DNA of 64,000 nt from positions 12,153,632 to 12,217,631 of the forward strand of contig NC_089493.1 in NCBI RefSeq assembly GCF_036850765.1, read 5' to 3'. A program made the translations under genes and the position numbers. The notes below the pieces were generated by a model that was not told the origin of the DNA, searched no databases, and saw only the letters and a program-made list of their open reading frames with translations. This stretch comes from Saccopteryx bilineata (taxonomy: Eukaryota > Chordata > Mammalia > Chiroptera > Emballonuridae). Below are positions 40,101-46,359 of the stretch, in pieces (position 1 is the first letter of the stretch; every line of letters begins with the position of its first letter).

Positions 40101-41027
40101 AAGGTCTTATATAATATGCTATTTGTGTAACATTCTAAAAATGACTGATTTCTAAAGAAAGAGAACAATGTAGTGGTTGCCTGCAGTTAGGGAGGGTAGC
40201 GGGGAGAGGAGGGTGTGAACACGAAGGGACACCGGAGGGAGTGCTTGGCGGTGCTGTAACAGTTCTCTGTCCTGTGCTGGTACACGAATCTGCACATATG
40301 CTGAGCCACCATAGAACTACACACCACACTGTGCCAACGTAAATACCCAGGTTTGGGCTTGAGCTGTACTTACGTAAGATTGGGGCAAATGGGCCACCCT
40401 GTCCACAAGTCCTGTCTGAACTATCTTTGCAACTTCTGTGAATAAATATTTCAAAACAAATCTATTTGAAAGGAACGAATTGTTGAGATACCCAACAAAG
40501 TTAAATTTTCTTTCACTTAGAGTGCATTTTGTTAAGTACACTCTGCTCAGTGGAAAAAGTTCTATTCTAAAGACACCATACAGACGTATCATCCCATTTA
40601 TGACGGCATGCAGGAAAGGGGACACTAGTGCAGAGTCTGCACCAGTGGTTGACTAGGATTAGGGGGTAGGGACTGTCTACAAAGGGGCAGCACAAGAGGA
40701 TTTGGGGGCACAGTGCAACAGTCTGTATCTGGGTGCTGCTGGTGGTTATTCAACTGTATGCATTTGTCAAAACTTATAAAACTGTAAAAGAGTGAATTTT
40801 ACTATATGTAAATTTTAGAAACCAGAAAGGAAACTGTAGTAGTCAAACAAATATATTTTCTAAGAGCTTACCTTTTGATGACCGATAATTTCCCAGAAAA
40901 TTCTAAGAAATACGTGTTTTCTTTTCCACCAGGTGATGCTATGAGTGAAGAAGACATGCTTCAGGCGGCTGTGACCATGTCTTTAGAAACTGTTCAAAAC
41001 AATTTCACAACAGAAGAAAAAAAATAA
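3344..41027 (+). CDS. ATXN3: Ataxin-3, Josephin deubiquitinase (11 exons)
   Basis: Ataxin-3 is a cysteine protease that trims ubiquitin chains, with a preference for long and K63-linked chains. It works with VCP/p97 in protein quality control in nucleus and cytosol. The exons join as 3344-3367, 10863-11027, 11283-11327, 12705-12790, 13194-13260, 15433-15520, 18625-18757, 19489-19655, 22378-22474, 28317-28429 and 40933-41027, giving 1080 nt and 359 residues. All introns are GT-AG and all phases match. The Josephin domain is about residues 1-180, with the triad Cys14, His119, Asn134. UIM1 is about 224-243, UIM2 244-263, the basic RKRR VCP/nuclear-signal motif 282-285, the polyQ tract 292-301 and UIM3 about 330-349. 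Exon sizes equal those I recall for human, apart from the shorter polyQ exon. It looks fully functional. Odd points are a short polyQ tract broken by Arg and Gly at position 103. Confidence 0.97.
4471..4716 (-). repeat. tRNA-derived SINE, older copy, reverse
   Basis: Reading on the minus strand, a tRNA-like head (near 4716) is followed by a body and an A/T-rich tail near 4480. The body blocks match the longer SINE at 38210 (ctggcttgagc-type segments). It is diverged, and no clear target duplication was found. Confidence 0.6.
4998..5345 (-). repeat. Old SINE split by an hAT-like element
   Basis: A minus-strand tRNA-SINE runs from its tail with GA repeats (about 5010) to 'aatgccctaacc' at 5120. 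Its head then seems to resume after 5322 (ccatccagccagg). The piece between, about 5121-5322, has imperfect inverted ends (ctgtggtgggcaaa and tttgccgaccaagg), typical of small non-autonomous hAT elements. The exact insertion borders are uncertain. Confidence 0.5.
5434..5597 (+). repeat. tRNA-derived SINE (short Ves-like type)
   Basis: The head 'gccctggccaggtagatcag' is followed by a B-box-like 'gagttcaatctctgg', then 'aatcaaccaataactgcata' and a CT-rich plus A-rich tail. This is the ~165-bp class also seen at 13786 and 16649. Confidence 0.8.
5839..6617. mobile_element. Unclassified non-autonomous DNA transposon, copy 1
   Basis: The ends are inverted repeats, AGGTGACCAA and TTGGTCACCT, flanked by a 5-bp duplication TATTA (5834-5838 and 6618-6622). 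Near each end lie purine-rich 'aggaggaca' blocks. The interior is A/T-rich without a coding frame. A 433-bp relative lies at 58485-58917 with a different duplication (TAATA), so both look like true transposition events. The superfamily is not recognised. Confidence 0.65.
6700..8090. other. ATXN3 intron 1, mostly featureless
   Basis: It contains weak MIR-like traces (about 6880-6930 and 7480-7600) and no exon or RNA gene that I can support. Short ORFs here lack splice signals or family resemblance. Confidence 0.45.
8107..8303 (-). repeat. tRNA-derived SINE, reverse
   Basis: The reverse-strand head (ending ccacttggccaggg near 8297) and a GA-rich tail complement at 8121-8160 define an older short Ves-like SINE. 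Confidence 0.7.
8428..8608 (-). repeat. tRNA-derived SINE ('tggtggcgcagtgg' class), reverse
   Basis: On the minus strand the order is a tRNA-like head (near 8605), then 'ggcttgcctggtcaaggcac', a CT-rich block and an 'aaatgaataaataaa' tail. This is the class of the copies at 25293 and 39091. A long GA microsatellite (8462-8482) belongs to it. Confidence 0.8.
8900..9640 (-). repeat. Old L1 3' fragment, reverse
   Basis: Blocks such as 'aaatggaaccatatagtatg' and 'agttttccaaagtggttata' are typical of the reverse complement of mammalian L1 3' regions. It is highly diverged with no intact frame. Confidence 0.55.
10863..11027 (+). CDS. ATXN3: ATXN3 coding exon 2
   Basis: It encodes residues 9-63 of the Josephin domain. 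It includes Gln9 and the nucleophile Cys14 (TGT at 10878-10880), and the helical-hairpin region that gates ubiquitin access. The acceptor is ataacag and the donor gtacta; the length of 165 nt keeps phase 0. Confidence 0.97.
11283..11327 (+). CDS. ATXN3: ATXN3 coding exon 3
   Basis: A 45-nt exon encoding residues 64-78 ([15 protein letters not shown]), with acceptor attaaacag and donor gtaagt. Both borders are phase 0, so its skipping would keep the frame. Confidence 0.97.
11730..11775 (+). repeat. GT/TTTG microsatellite
   Basis: A run of gttt repeats is followed by interrupted tgtgtg repeats in intron 3. Confidence 0.85.
12705..12790 (+). CDS. ATXN3: ATXN3 coding exon 4
   Basis: It encodes residues 79-107, including Trp87 near a ubiquitin-binding face and the SPEYQRL segment. 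Codon 103 is GGG (Gly), where I recall Arg in human. The acceptor is tttaacag, the donor gtaaga, and the length 86 nt. Confidence 0.97.
13194..13260 (+). CDS. ATXN3: ATXN3 coding exon 5
   Basis: A 67-nt exon for residues 107-129 carrying the catalytic His119 in the [10 protein letters not shown] segment. The acceptor is ttttccag and the donor gtaatg. Confidence 0.97.
13786..13950 (+). repeat. tRNA-derived SINE (short Ves-like type)
   Basis: The head 'ctctggctgggttgctcag' precedes a B-box-like 'gggttccatcccc', then 'aatcaaccaatgacagcatg', a CT-rich block and an A-rich tail. Confidence 0.75.
14437..14776 (-). repeat. Older copy of the ~370-bp SINE, reverse
   Basis: Reading + it starts with 'aattggggaggcagagagac' and ends 'gagccagctggacaggga', the reverse complement of the long SINE family. 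It is more diverged than the other copies, and the CTCF-like core is lost. Confidence 0.7.
15433..15520 (+). CDS. ATXN3: ATXN3 coding exon 6
   Basis: An 88-nt exon for residues 130-159 beginning WFNLN, so it includes the third catalytic residue Asn134. The acceptor is tttcccag and the donor gtaaat. Confidence 0.97.
15530..16640. other. ATXN3 intron 6, no clear feature
   Basis: Pyrimidine-rich sequence (about 15700-16330) without a recognisable repeat family or coding exon. Confidence 0.45.
16649..16815 (+). repeat. tRNA-derived SINE (short Ves-like type)
   Basis: The head 'agccctggctggatacttag', a good B box (ggttcgatccc) and a long CT tract with an A-rich tail are all present. Confidence 0.85.
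17482..17884 (-). repeat. Long (~370-bp) tRNA-SINE, reverse, two CTCF-like cores
   Basis: Full-length copy with a 13-bp target duplication (gttactcagtttt at 17469-17481 and 17885-17897). The minus strand holds the Pol III A and B boxes of the tRNA-like head. On the + strand two tandem CCACCAGGGGG cores lie at 17577-17590 and 17599-17614. Confidence 0.93.
18120..18310 (+). repeat. MIR element
   Basis: The order 'cctcacaatagccctctgag', then 'gactggccagagaccatgca' and 'agctgggg' follows the MIR consensus. A second MIR fragment follows at about 18346-18540 (cccattatacaggtgaggaa). Confidence 0.7.
18625..18757 (+). CDS. ATXN3: ATXN3 coding exon 7
   Basis: A 133-nt exon for residues 159-203. It ends the Josephin fold and starts the flexible linker ([12 protein letters not shown] segment). 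The acceptor is tttttttag and the donor gtaaat. Confidence 0.97.
18818..19157 (+). repeat. Long tRNA-SINE, + strand, one CTCF-like core
   Basis: The target duplication aattacatttt lies at 18807-18817 and 19158-19168. The body has one reverse-oriented core, CATCGCCCCCTGCTGG, at 19069-19084. The tail is (AAAT)n. It inserted only about 60 bp after the exon 7 donor. Confidence 0.9.
19489..19655 (+). CDS. ATXN3: ATXN3 coding exon 8 (UIM1 and UIM2)
   Basis: A 167-nt exon for residues 203-259. It holds two ubiquitin-interacting motifs of the acidic-LxxAxxLS type: [11 protein letters not shown] (Ser236) and [12 protein letters not shown] (Ser256). The acceptor is attctgtag and the donor gtacag. Confidence 0.97.
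19812..20386. mobile_element. TA-flanked inverted-repeat DNA transposon, hit by a SINE
   Basis: Inverted ends of about 27 bp (starting CCGTATT and ending AATACGG, each with a CATAAGAC block) are flanked by TA on both sides, as in Tc1/mariner-type elements. It has no coding frame. A long SINE (19913-20275) is inserted inside. An internal copy of the end motif (about 19870-19900) suggests a rearranged or composite structure. Confidence 0.6.
19913..20275 (-). repeat. Long tRNA-SINE, reverse, one CTCF-like core
   Basis: Target duplication tcattaaat (19904-19912 and 20276-20284). The + strand core CCACCAGGGGGCGATG is at 19993-20008. It is nested in the DNA transposon at 19812-20386 and is therefore younger than it. 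Confidence 0.92.
20400..21270. other. ATXN3 intron 8, no clear feature
   Basis: No repeat family, exon or structured RNA is recognised in this part of the intron. Confidence 0.4.
21277..21725 (-). repeat. L1 3' end fragment, reverse
   Basis: The reverse complement matches the 3' end of the intact L1 in this window (51.9-57.3 kb): the last part of ORF2, the G-rich 3' UTR (here a C-rich run at 21439-21480) and an A-rich tail (here T-rich at 21277). It is a 5'-truncated copy with moderate divergence. Confidence 0.9.
22378..22474 (+). CDS. ATXN3: ATXN3 coding exon 9
   Basis: A 97-nt exon for residues 259-291 with the basic motif RKRR (282-285), known in ataxin-3 as a nuclear signal and VCP-binding site. 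The acceptor is gttttcag and the donor gtaaag. Confidence 0.97.
22662..22870 (+). repeat. Degenerate tRNA-SINE
   Basis: The head 'ggccttggtcaggtgactca', a B-box-like 'gggtttgacccctgg' and a pyrimidine-rich tail are visible. It is diverged. Confidence 0.65.
23750..24480 (-). repeat. Old L1-like 3' fragment, reverse
   Basis: A T-rich start followed by blocks such as 'agtgcaataaactatccttg' and 'gggttaaaggacatgaacat' resembles the reverse complement of ancient L1 3' sequence. Borders are approximate. Confidence 0.45.
24510..24945 (-). pseudogene. Possible retropseudogene fragment, source unknown
   Basis: On the minus strand about 85 codons are open from 24945 down to a TGA near 24691. They read [17 protein letters not shown], then a basic stretch and a hydrophobic segment ([13 protein letters not shown]) like a tail anchor. 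After the stop comes about 150 nt of A/T-rich sequence, an AATAAA near 24520-24530 and a short A run, as in a 5'-truncated mRNA copy. An in-frame stop lies just upstream. I do not recognise the parent gene; it could be chance. Confidence 0.3.
25293..25482 (+). repeat. tRNA-derived SINE ('tggtggcgcagtgg' class)
   Basis: Complete ~190-bp copy with a 14-bp target duplication (aatctacctgttac at 25279-25292 and 25483-25496). It has a tRNA-like head, 'cttgcctggtcaaggcac', a CT tract and an (AAAT)n tail. Confidence 0.92.
25500..27270. other. ATXN3 intron 9, mostly featureless
   Basis: Apart from a likely old L1 scrap near 27040-27130 (gttgttaacatttctgcacc), I see no repeat family, exon or RNA gene. 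Confidence 0.4.
27279..27574. mobile_element. Non-autonomous hAT transposon (296 bp)
   Basis: Terminal inverted repeats CAGTGGTCCCCAACC and GGTTGGGGACCGCTG are flanked by a perfect 8-bp duplication CTCTAGAT (27271-27278 and 27575-27582). This is the hAT signature. It has no transposase frame. Confidence 0.92.
28130..28173. repeat. (TA)n microsatellite
   Basis: About 22 uninterrupted TA units lie 143 bp upstream of the exon 10 acceptor. Confidence 0.95.
28317..28429 (+). CDS. ATXN3: ATXN3 coding exon 10 (polyQ exon)
   Basis: A 113-nt exon for residues 291-329. The tract is CAG x3, CGG, CAG x6, i.e. [10 protein letters not shown] at 292-301, followed by DSPGP. Human has Lys in the interrupting position and a longer run. 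The acceptor is cgtgttcag and the donor gtatgc. Confidence 0.96.
28900..29400 (+). repeat. Old L1 ORF2 3' fragment
   Basis: The series 'aaccacaatgagataccatt', 'atgtaaaatggcacagcacc' and 'tagtattcccactcctaggt' follows the C-terminal ORF2 region of ancient L1, with many disruptions. Confidence 0.65.
30200..30800 (+). repeat. Older L1 (5' part) interrupted by a younger L1
   Basis: Diverged L1 ORF1-type sequence runs to 'acaaattcaagaagatcaa' at about 30800. Its continuation (acttcaaacaggataaaccc) reappears at about 39010, after the inserted L1. The start is approximate. Confidence 0.6.
34598..34994 (+). repeat. Long tRNA-SINE in the decayed L1, copy 1
   Basis: Clear A box (tggctcagcgg) and B box (ggttcgatttcc). 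The direct repeat actctg on both sides continues the L1 sequence. It has one reverse CTCF-like core, CATCGCCCCCTGGTGG, at 34865-34880; the second repeat unit is mutated (gccccatggtggg). Confidence 0.93.
35394..35756 (+). repeat. Long tRNA-SINE in the decayed L1, copy 2
   Basis: Flanked by aaaattctcaacaaa (35377-35391) and aaaattctgaacaaa (35757-35771), one mismatch. The CTCF-like core is altered (catctccccctggtgg, 35660-35675). Confidence 0.92.
36412..36810 (+). repeat. Long tRNA-SINE in the decayed L1, copy 3
   Basis: A perfect 15-bp duplication aagaaaacaatcccc (36397-36411 and 36811-36825). The body has two tandem core units: CATCGCCCCCTGGTGG at 36683-36698 and a one-base-shorter unit at about 36706-36720. 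Confidence 0.95.
38210..38534 (+). repeat. tRNA-derived SINE ('gcggtggcgcagtgg' long class)
   Basis: A ~325-bp SINE with head 'cctgaccaggcggtggcgca', body 'ggtcgctggctccagcaggg', a CT-rich segment and a poly(A) tail. A perfect 15-bp duplication aaaaagctgtggtac lies at 38195-38209 and 38535-38549. It is nested in the 3' part of the decayed L1. Confidence 0.95.
38998..40090 (+). repeat. Older L1, continuation after the nested L1
   Basis: ORF1-type sequence resumes at about 39005 and passes through a SINE (39091-39282). Near 39760-40090 there is diverged ORF2 3' sequence (catacaacccagcagcagtt, tggaaacaaccaaaatttcc). It may be one internally deleted old L1 or two fragments. Confidence 0.55.
39091..39282 (+). 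repeat. tRNA-derived SINE ('tggtggcgcagtgg' class)
   Basis: Head 'gcctgacctgtggtggcgca', 'cttgcctggtcaaggcacat', CT repeats and an 'aaatgaataaataaataaa' tail. The flanks show an imperfect A-rich duplication (aaaaaaagaaga-). Confidence 0.9.
40933..41027 (+). CDS. ATXN3: ATXN3 coding exon 11 (UIM3 and stop)
   Basis: It encodes residues 329-359 and TAA (41025-41027). [15 protein letters not shown] is the third ubiquitin-interacting motif, so this is the UIM3-containing isoform. The last residues ([10 protein letters not shown]) differ from human at several positions. The acceptor is tttccaccag. Confidence 0.96.
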
Positions 41028-43936
41028 TCCTTTTTACAAATCTCTAAAATATTCATACTTTCTAACATTATCCTGTATGATCGAAGCAGAGGGTCCATTG
41101 TGGTAATGTGTCAAAGAGAACAAGGTTCACCAGAGAAAAGAAACTTTTAGGTGGTTTGCAGACAAAAAGATAGGAAAGCAGAAAAATGCATCAGTGGTAG
41201 GACTAAATAAAGATCTTTCAAATGCTAGCCAAAGAGGCACTCAGCAATTAAATACACTTAAAATAGTTTTCTCAATGTCCCTTTTTCATTTTTCAGTGTG
41301 CAATATCTAACGTGTTTAAAATTAGGGCGTTTTTCTTGGATCCGCAGACCAGCTAATAAGCTCTTACCACAGAACCTTTTCCATACTTTTTTCTTCTCCC
41401 TGCTGCGTAGGTAACTTGCTTCACTTTCACCGCCTGATAGTTGCTTCTGTGTCTCATTGACTAAACTTTCAGGACAGTGTCTCTTCTCTATGTCAATAAT
41501 AGTAACGGTTCCAGAAGGATACGTGTTCTCCCTCCATCTGTGTGTTATGCACCTGTTTTCTCATCCTGTTGTCTCTGAGCACAATTTCTCTGTACTTGGT
41601 TTGTATTTTTTCTACAACACTTTTAAAAGATGGTCATTTTTCTTGCTATAAAGTTTCTTGAGATGGTAATGTTTGCTTTTTAAGCCCTCCAAGATGGGAT
41701 CATTATTTCATGATTCTCGTGCATTCCTAAACTCTGAAATCATCTCTGCACAAGTATTTAAGAATAAATGAGCACTTTCAAAGTATGTGAGCACATCCTT
41801 TGCCAGATGCTCTGTGCCTGGCGTCTCAGTTACGTCAGAACTCTGCAGCTTTGTTGGGCTCCTCCCTCCAGCACCTTGTTATTTCCTCTTTTCCATTTGA
41901 GAAAAGCAGAAGCATAATATGCAAGCAAGTTTCCTCCTGTTGGAAGACAGCATATAATACCCACCATGAATGTATGACAGACAAAATTTGGCCTTTAGTT
42001 GTAGTAGCAGATTCATTGTATAGTATTTTTTCTCTTGTGATGGGAGCTATCTGTTCTGTGTCCAGCTGAGTCATGGAGTGTAGATGCCTGCTTCTGCTGG
42101 ACATCTAGTAGGTATCGCTTGCCAGAGATGATGATCTGGAACATGAAAATAATTTACTAACAAAAGGATATTTAAATTTATACTGTGATTTAACATTTGC
42201 ATCATGTTTAAATGGCTTAAGAATTATAGAAGTCACACACTACTGGTTGGGTCTGTAAATAAGAAAGCCTTTAGTTTTGATAAACATTCTTGAATTGGGA
42301 AGCACAGAGAGTTTCTTGCCAGGTCAGTGCAGTGGCGAGATTTAGGTGGAAATTCATCATGTCTCTCAGAAGTGGGTGTTCTAGATTCTGTTATTTACTC
42401 CACACCCTTCATTCTCCATCCCCTTTGGAAGTGCTTTTGAATGTTGACTGTTCATAAGATAAAACTTATGAAGAAATTTCAGCCGATGACTTAGAAAATT
42501 AAATTATGATATGTTGCCATACTGGTGTGTGGCTGCACACATTTTATCAGGGAAATTGTTTTGATTTAAGATTTCTCAGTAAAAAGAGATGAGAATGCCT
42601 TTTATTTATGATTATGATATAGATTTTTCTTGGAAAGAGATTTTTTTAGTCATTATTTTGTGCCAAATGAAGTTTTCTGAAGTTTCCCTTACATAAAATT
42701 AGACAGTTTTACTTTAAAATCTAGTTTTCTTCCGAGAACTGAAAATGTTTTAGAAGAATTATAAAACTTTAGAACTGCAAGGGACGTTTAGAGTTTCGTA
42801 CTACTATCTCAAGACTTACAAACCAAAACGTGTTTGGCCTTGACCTTTTCTCATTGAAAAGTTCCATAAAACTCTTCATACATTTGAATTGATGAGCTAC
42901 CTAACACAAAAGTGAGGGAAAACACATACGTTTTAACCTTGGAGTTTCTAAAGCTCTTTTATATTACACACCCTTGGTAAAGCCTTTAAGAAAATAAGGC
43001 ACGTTGACGTTGACCTTCATTTGTTAGGGATTTTTTTAAAGCAAAGCTGAGCACACACTGGATACATTTGAATGTGTTTATTTAGTTTGTTGTGATGTAG
43101 TATTCTGCAGGTGGCTCCAGAATCACAAGTGCACTGCCATCTTGTTTGGATTGGTTAAATTTACTTGAACATTGAAATTCCATTGATGGACCAGTATGAA
43201 AAGATGCCAGTGCTCATAACCACAGTATCAGAAAATTTAAAAGTTGCACAAAGCTATAGTTCAAGCATCAGGAACTGTTACTTACTATACACCACCTGCA
43301 AGAAAGTCAGGAACAATGAAATTTACAGTAACTGTCCTGATAACAACTTTATATTAAGATTTCCATTCTGTTTTACCAATTGGGAACACCTTAATGTTTA
43401 ATATTTAAACTATTGGTATCACTTTTCTAATGTATAATTTGTATTGCCAGGGCAAAATACATACTGCGGCAGTGCTAGAGTTTCAAGAAAAGTTTAAACA
43501 AGCTTTGGAAACGCCACTTTTATATTTTGAGATGTCATGGATTTAATAAGTAGTTATTTATGTTTCTGAAATTCAGAATATTTAACCTCTAATCTAAAAC
43601 CATCAATATACATTTTTACCATAATGAACTTACCAATATTTCAGTACTGTAAATGAAACGGTTGCTGTAGGTAAACTACATTTCAACTGTTAAAATCTTG
43701 GCCAAATGATTTATAATTCACAGAATAAGGAGGTGCTTTTTTTTCTTTAAAACTTGATTTTTCTTAATTAAGACTTTATTCATGCCAAAGTTAATGAGGA
43801 AAAAAGTCAATTGATTTGAGAGTCATTGTAGGCAAAACTACCAATAGTCTATAATGTTTCATGAAATATTAAGTTCAATGAAGTAAATTTTATTCCAGTC
43901 AGAGCCTAAATCACATTTTTTAAGTAATTAAAATAA

Positions 43937-44100
43937 TTTTTTTATTGATTTGAGAGAGAGAGAGAGAGAAAGATTGATTTGTTGTTACACTTTTTAATGC
44001 ATTCATTGGTTGATTCTCATTATGTGCCCTGACCAGGGATTGAACATGCAACCTTGGCGTATTGGGTCGATGCTTTAATCAACTGAACTACCCAGCCAGG
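43937..44100 (-). repeat. tRNA-derived SINE in the 3' UTR, reverse
   Basis: A GA-rich tail complement at 43950-43970, a B-box complement (gggattgaaca) and a head ending 'actacccagccaggg' identify an older short Ves-like SINE within the presumed 3' UTR. Confidence 0.75.
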
Positions 44101-45336
44101 GTACTAAATCACACTTTTAATGTCTGTATGTTTGATAGTATATTTAAATAGTATCATGCTAGTGCCAAGGTTTACAAAATGTCTTAAAATTGGCCCATTG
44201 GACCTGTGCAAATTTTAAAATGAGTTGATTCTGTTGACTCTGTACATAAGTAAAATATAATAGTTGAAAAATCTTCAGCTGAAAAATCTTGATGTTTTAA
44301 ATTCTTAAGAATATTCAATAATATTTATGGCTTCCTATTAAAAAAACTTGACCTGCAGTTAGAGAGGCCTATGACCACTACTTTCGGAATAAATTGTTAT
44401 ATCAGGGCCCTAATAAGTATAGAGATGTTATGAATGTGATCTTATTTAACCCTTGAGTAGTACGAACGTTCATGTGTGTCCTTGTGCCTCCTGACCATCC
44501 AGAGAATGATTGATTTAGATTAAAAATGTGTAAAGAAATGTTAAAAAAAAAAGCTAATGTATGTTCATGTTTTCATAAATTGGTTATCAAACAAACATGA
44601 TTTTTAGTTAATAAAACTGGAACTGGAACTAATTTCATTTTTTGAAAAAAACTCCTGGGGGTCAGCAAGCATGAAAAAAAACTCACTACTCACAGGGTTA
44701 AGGAAAACCAGATTGATCGACTAATCATCTCAATAGTGTAGATAATTTTTCATATTTTCAAATAAAAACTTCCCTTCATTCCTGGCTCCTTTACAACCAG
44801 CACCTTTTGCTGAAGAAGTGGACTGGCTTGTGTTGTTCTTTAAAGTCTTATTCATAACAAAAATATTTTCCGTTCTGCTTTCATGAATGAAAAGATTATT
44901 GACATGATTGGTTAATTCCTGAATTTTTTTTTAACTTGAAGAAAACCTTTGATGTTTTGTTTTTTTTTACAAAATAATATGGCATTTTAAGAATTAATGC
45001 TAGTAACATCACTTCTAAATTTATAGTAATTGGCATGCTAATGAACAAGGTGTCAATATTTTCAGACTGTGGACTCACAGACGAGGAATAGGGATCAATA
45101 GTGAGATATATGTGGAAATTCCTGATGTATGATATTTAGGAAGCACTTCGGTTGTCTCTTGCATAGTTGAAAGGTGAATGTTTCCGGGAATTTTGTTTAA
45201 TGCTTTTTTTTCTTTAAAGAGGAACGTACATTTGAATGTGATTATCTAATTTCTTCAACACTGGATTACTAAGAATAACTTAAAAATTACTCTTCTGTAT
45301 AAACTATTTTGAAATTCATGTACAAAAACTATCTGA

Positions 45337-45342
45337 AATAAA
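45337..45342 (+). terminator. Candidate poly(A) signal, ATXN3
   Basis: AATAAA, followed about 12 nt later by a T/G-rich stretch (attgtcttttgg). Confidence 0.4.
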
Positions 45343-45587
45343 AAGCATTGTCTTTTGGCCATGACACAAGCGCACTGTGACAATGTGACAGTGCCATTTG
45401 CTCAGGACTCAACTCTGCAGCCCTTCTGTGTGTCCCCCTCTCTGGATTATTTTGCTGTTATCACACACACAGGCCTTCCTGTCTGGTCCTTAGAAATGCC
45501 GGGCTTCCAAAGCACTGTTGAACACTGAGAAGTCTGTTGTTAATGTGGATGTTCGATAAGTTGTATTTTAAATATCAAAGATTATTA

Positions 45588-45593
45588 AATAAA
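45588..45593 (+). terminator. Candidate distal poly(A) signal, ATXN3
   Basis: AATAAA with a strong T/GT-rich downstream element (tttccttttttattttcg, then attttgtgttta). It is the best 3' end candidate before the sequence changes to repeat-rich intergenic DNA. Confidence 0.5.
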
Positions 45594-45981
45594 GATGATG
45601 TTTCCTTTTTTATTTTCGATTTTGTGTTTACTGTTCATTCATAGCCTTGCCATTCAAAGTTTGGTTGGAGGACCAACAGCATCTGCACCAGCAGTTTCAG
45701 GCCACCCCTCGACTTACTGAGAACCTGTGTGTTTAATAAGACCCCAAGGAGATTCGCGAGCAGCCAGGGAAGCATTGTTTTATTGTTGTTGTTTTTGTTT
45801 TGTTTTCAGCATTGTTTTCTGGACGACTGTGGTGATGGAAGCAGGCCCGAGGAGCCACTGATCCTGTTTCAGCTAACTGCTGCGGAAGGGCCTTGTTTCT
45901 CCAGCCTCTGATCTTTTCTAAGAAGCTAAGAATCCCACATTTTTATTTGAAACTAAGTTTTAAAATGTTTGCTCAATTATT

Positions 45982-46343
45982 CTTTTTTTTGTATTTTTCT
46001 GAAGCTAGAAATGGGGAGAGACAGTCAGACTCCCGCATGTGCCCGACCGGGATCCACCCGGCACGCCCACCAGGGGGCGATGCTCTGCCCCTCTGGGGCA
46101 TCGCTCTGTTGCGACCAGAGCCACTCTAGCGCCTGGGGCAGAGGCCAAGGAGCCATCCCCAGCACCCGGGCCATCTTTGCTCCAATGGAGCCTCAGCTGC
46201 GGGAGGGGAAGATAGAGAGGAAGGAGAGGGGGATGGGTGGAGAAGCAGATGGGCGCTTCTCCTGTGTGCCCTGGCCGGGAATCGAACCTGGGACCTCTGC
46301 ATGCCAGGCCGATGCTCTACCACTGAGCCAACCGGCCAGGGCC
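45982..46343 (-). repeat. Long tRNA-SINE, reverse, one CTCF-like core
   Basis: Target duplication tgctcaattatt (45970-45981 and 46344-46355). The + strand core CCACCAGGGGGCGATG is at 46067-46082. Confidence 0.93.
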
Positions 46344-46359
46344 TGCTCAATTATTTTTT

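Larger units (their letters stand above)
41028..45610 (+). other. ATXN3: ATXN3 3' UTR (long form, inferred)
   Basis: About 4.5 kb of A/T-rich, non-coding sequence with few old repeats follows the stop, and good poly(A) signals occur near 45.34 and 45.59 kb. The alternative 3' ends known for the human gene make shorter forms likely; an early aataaa lies near 41205. The UTR extent is inferred, not shown. Confidence 0.55.
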
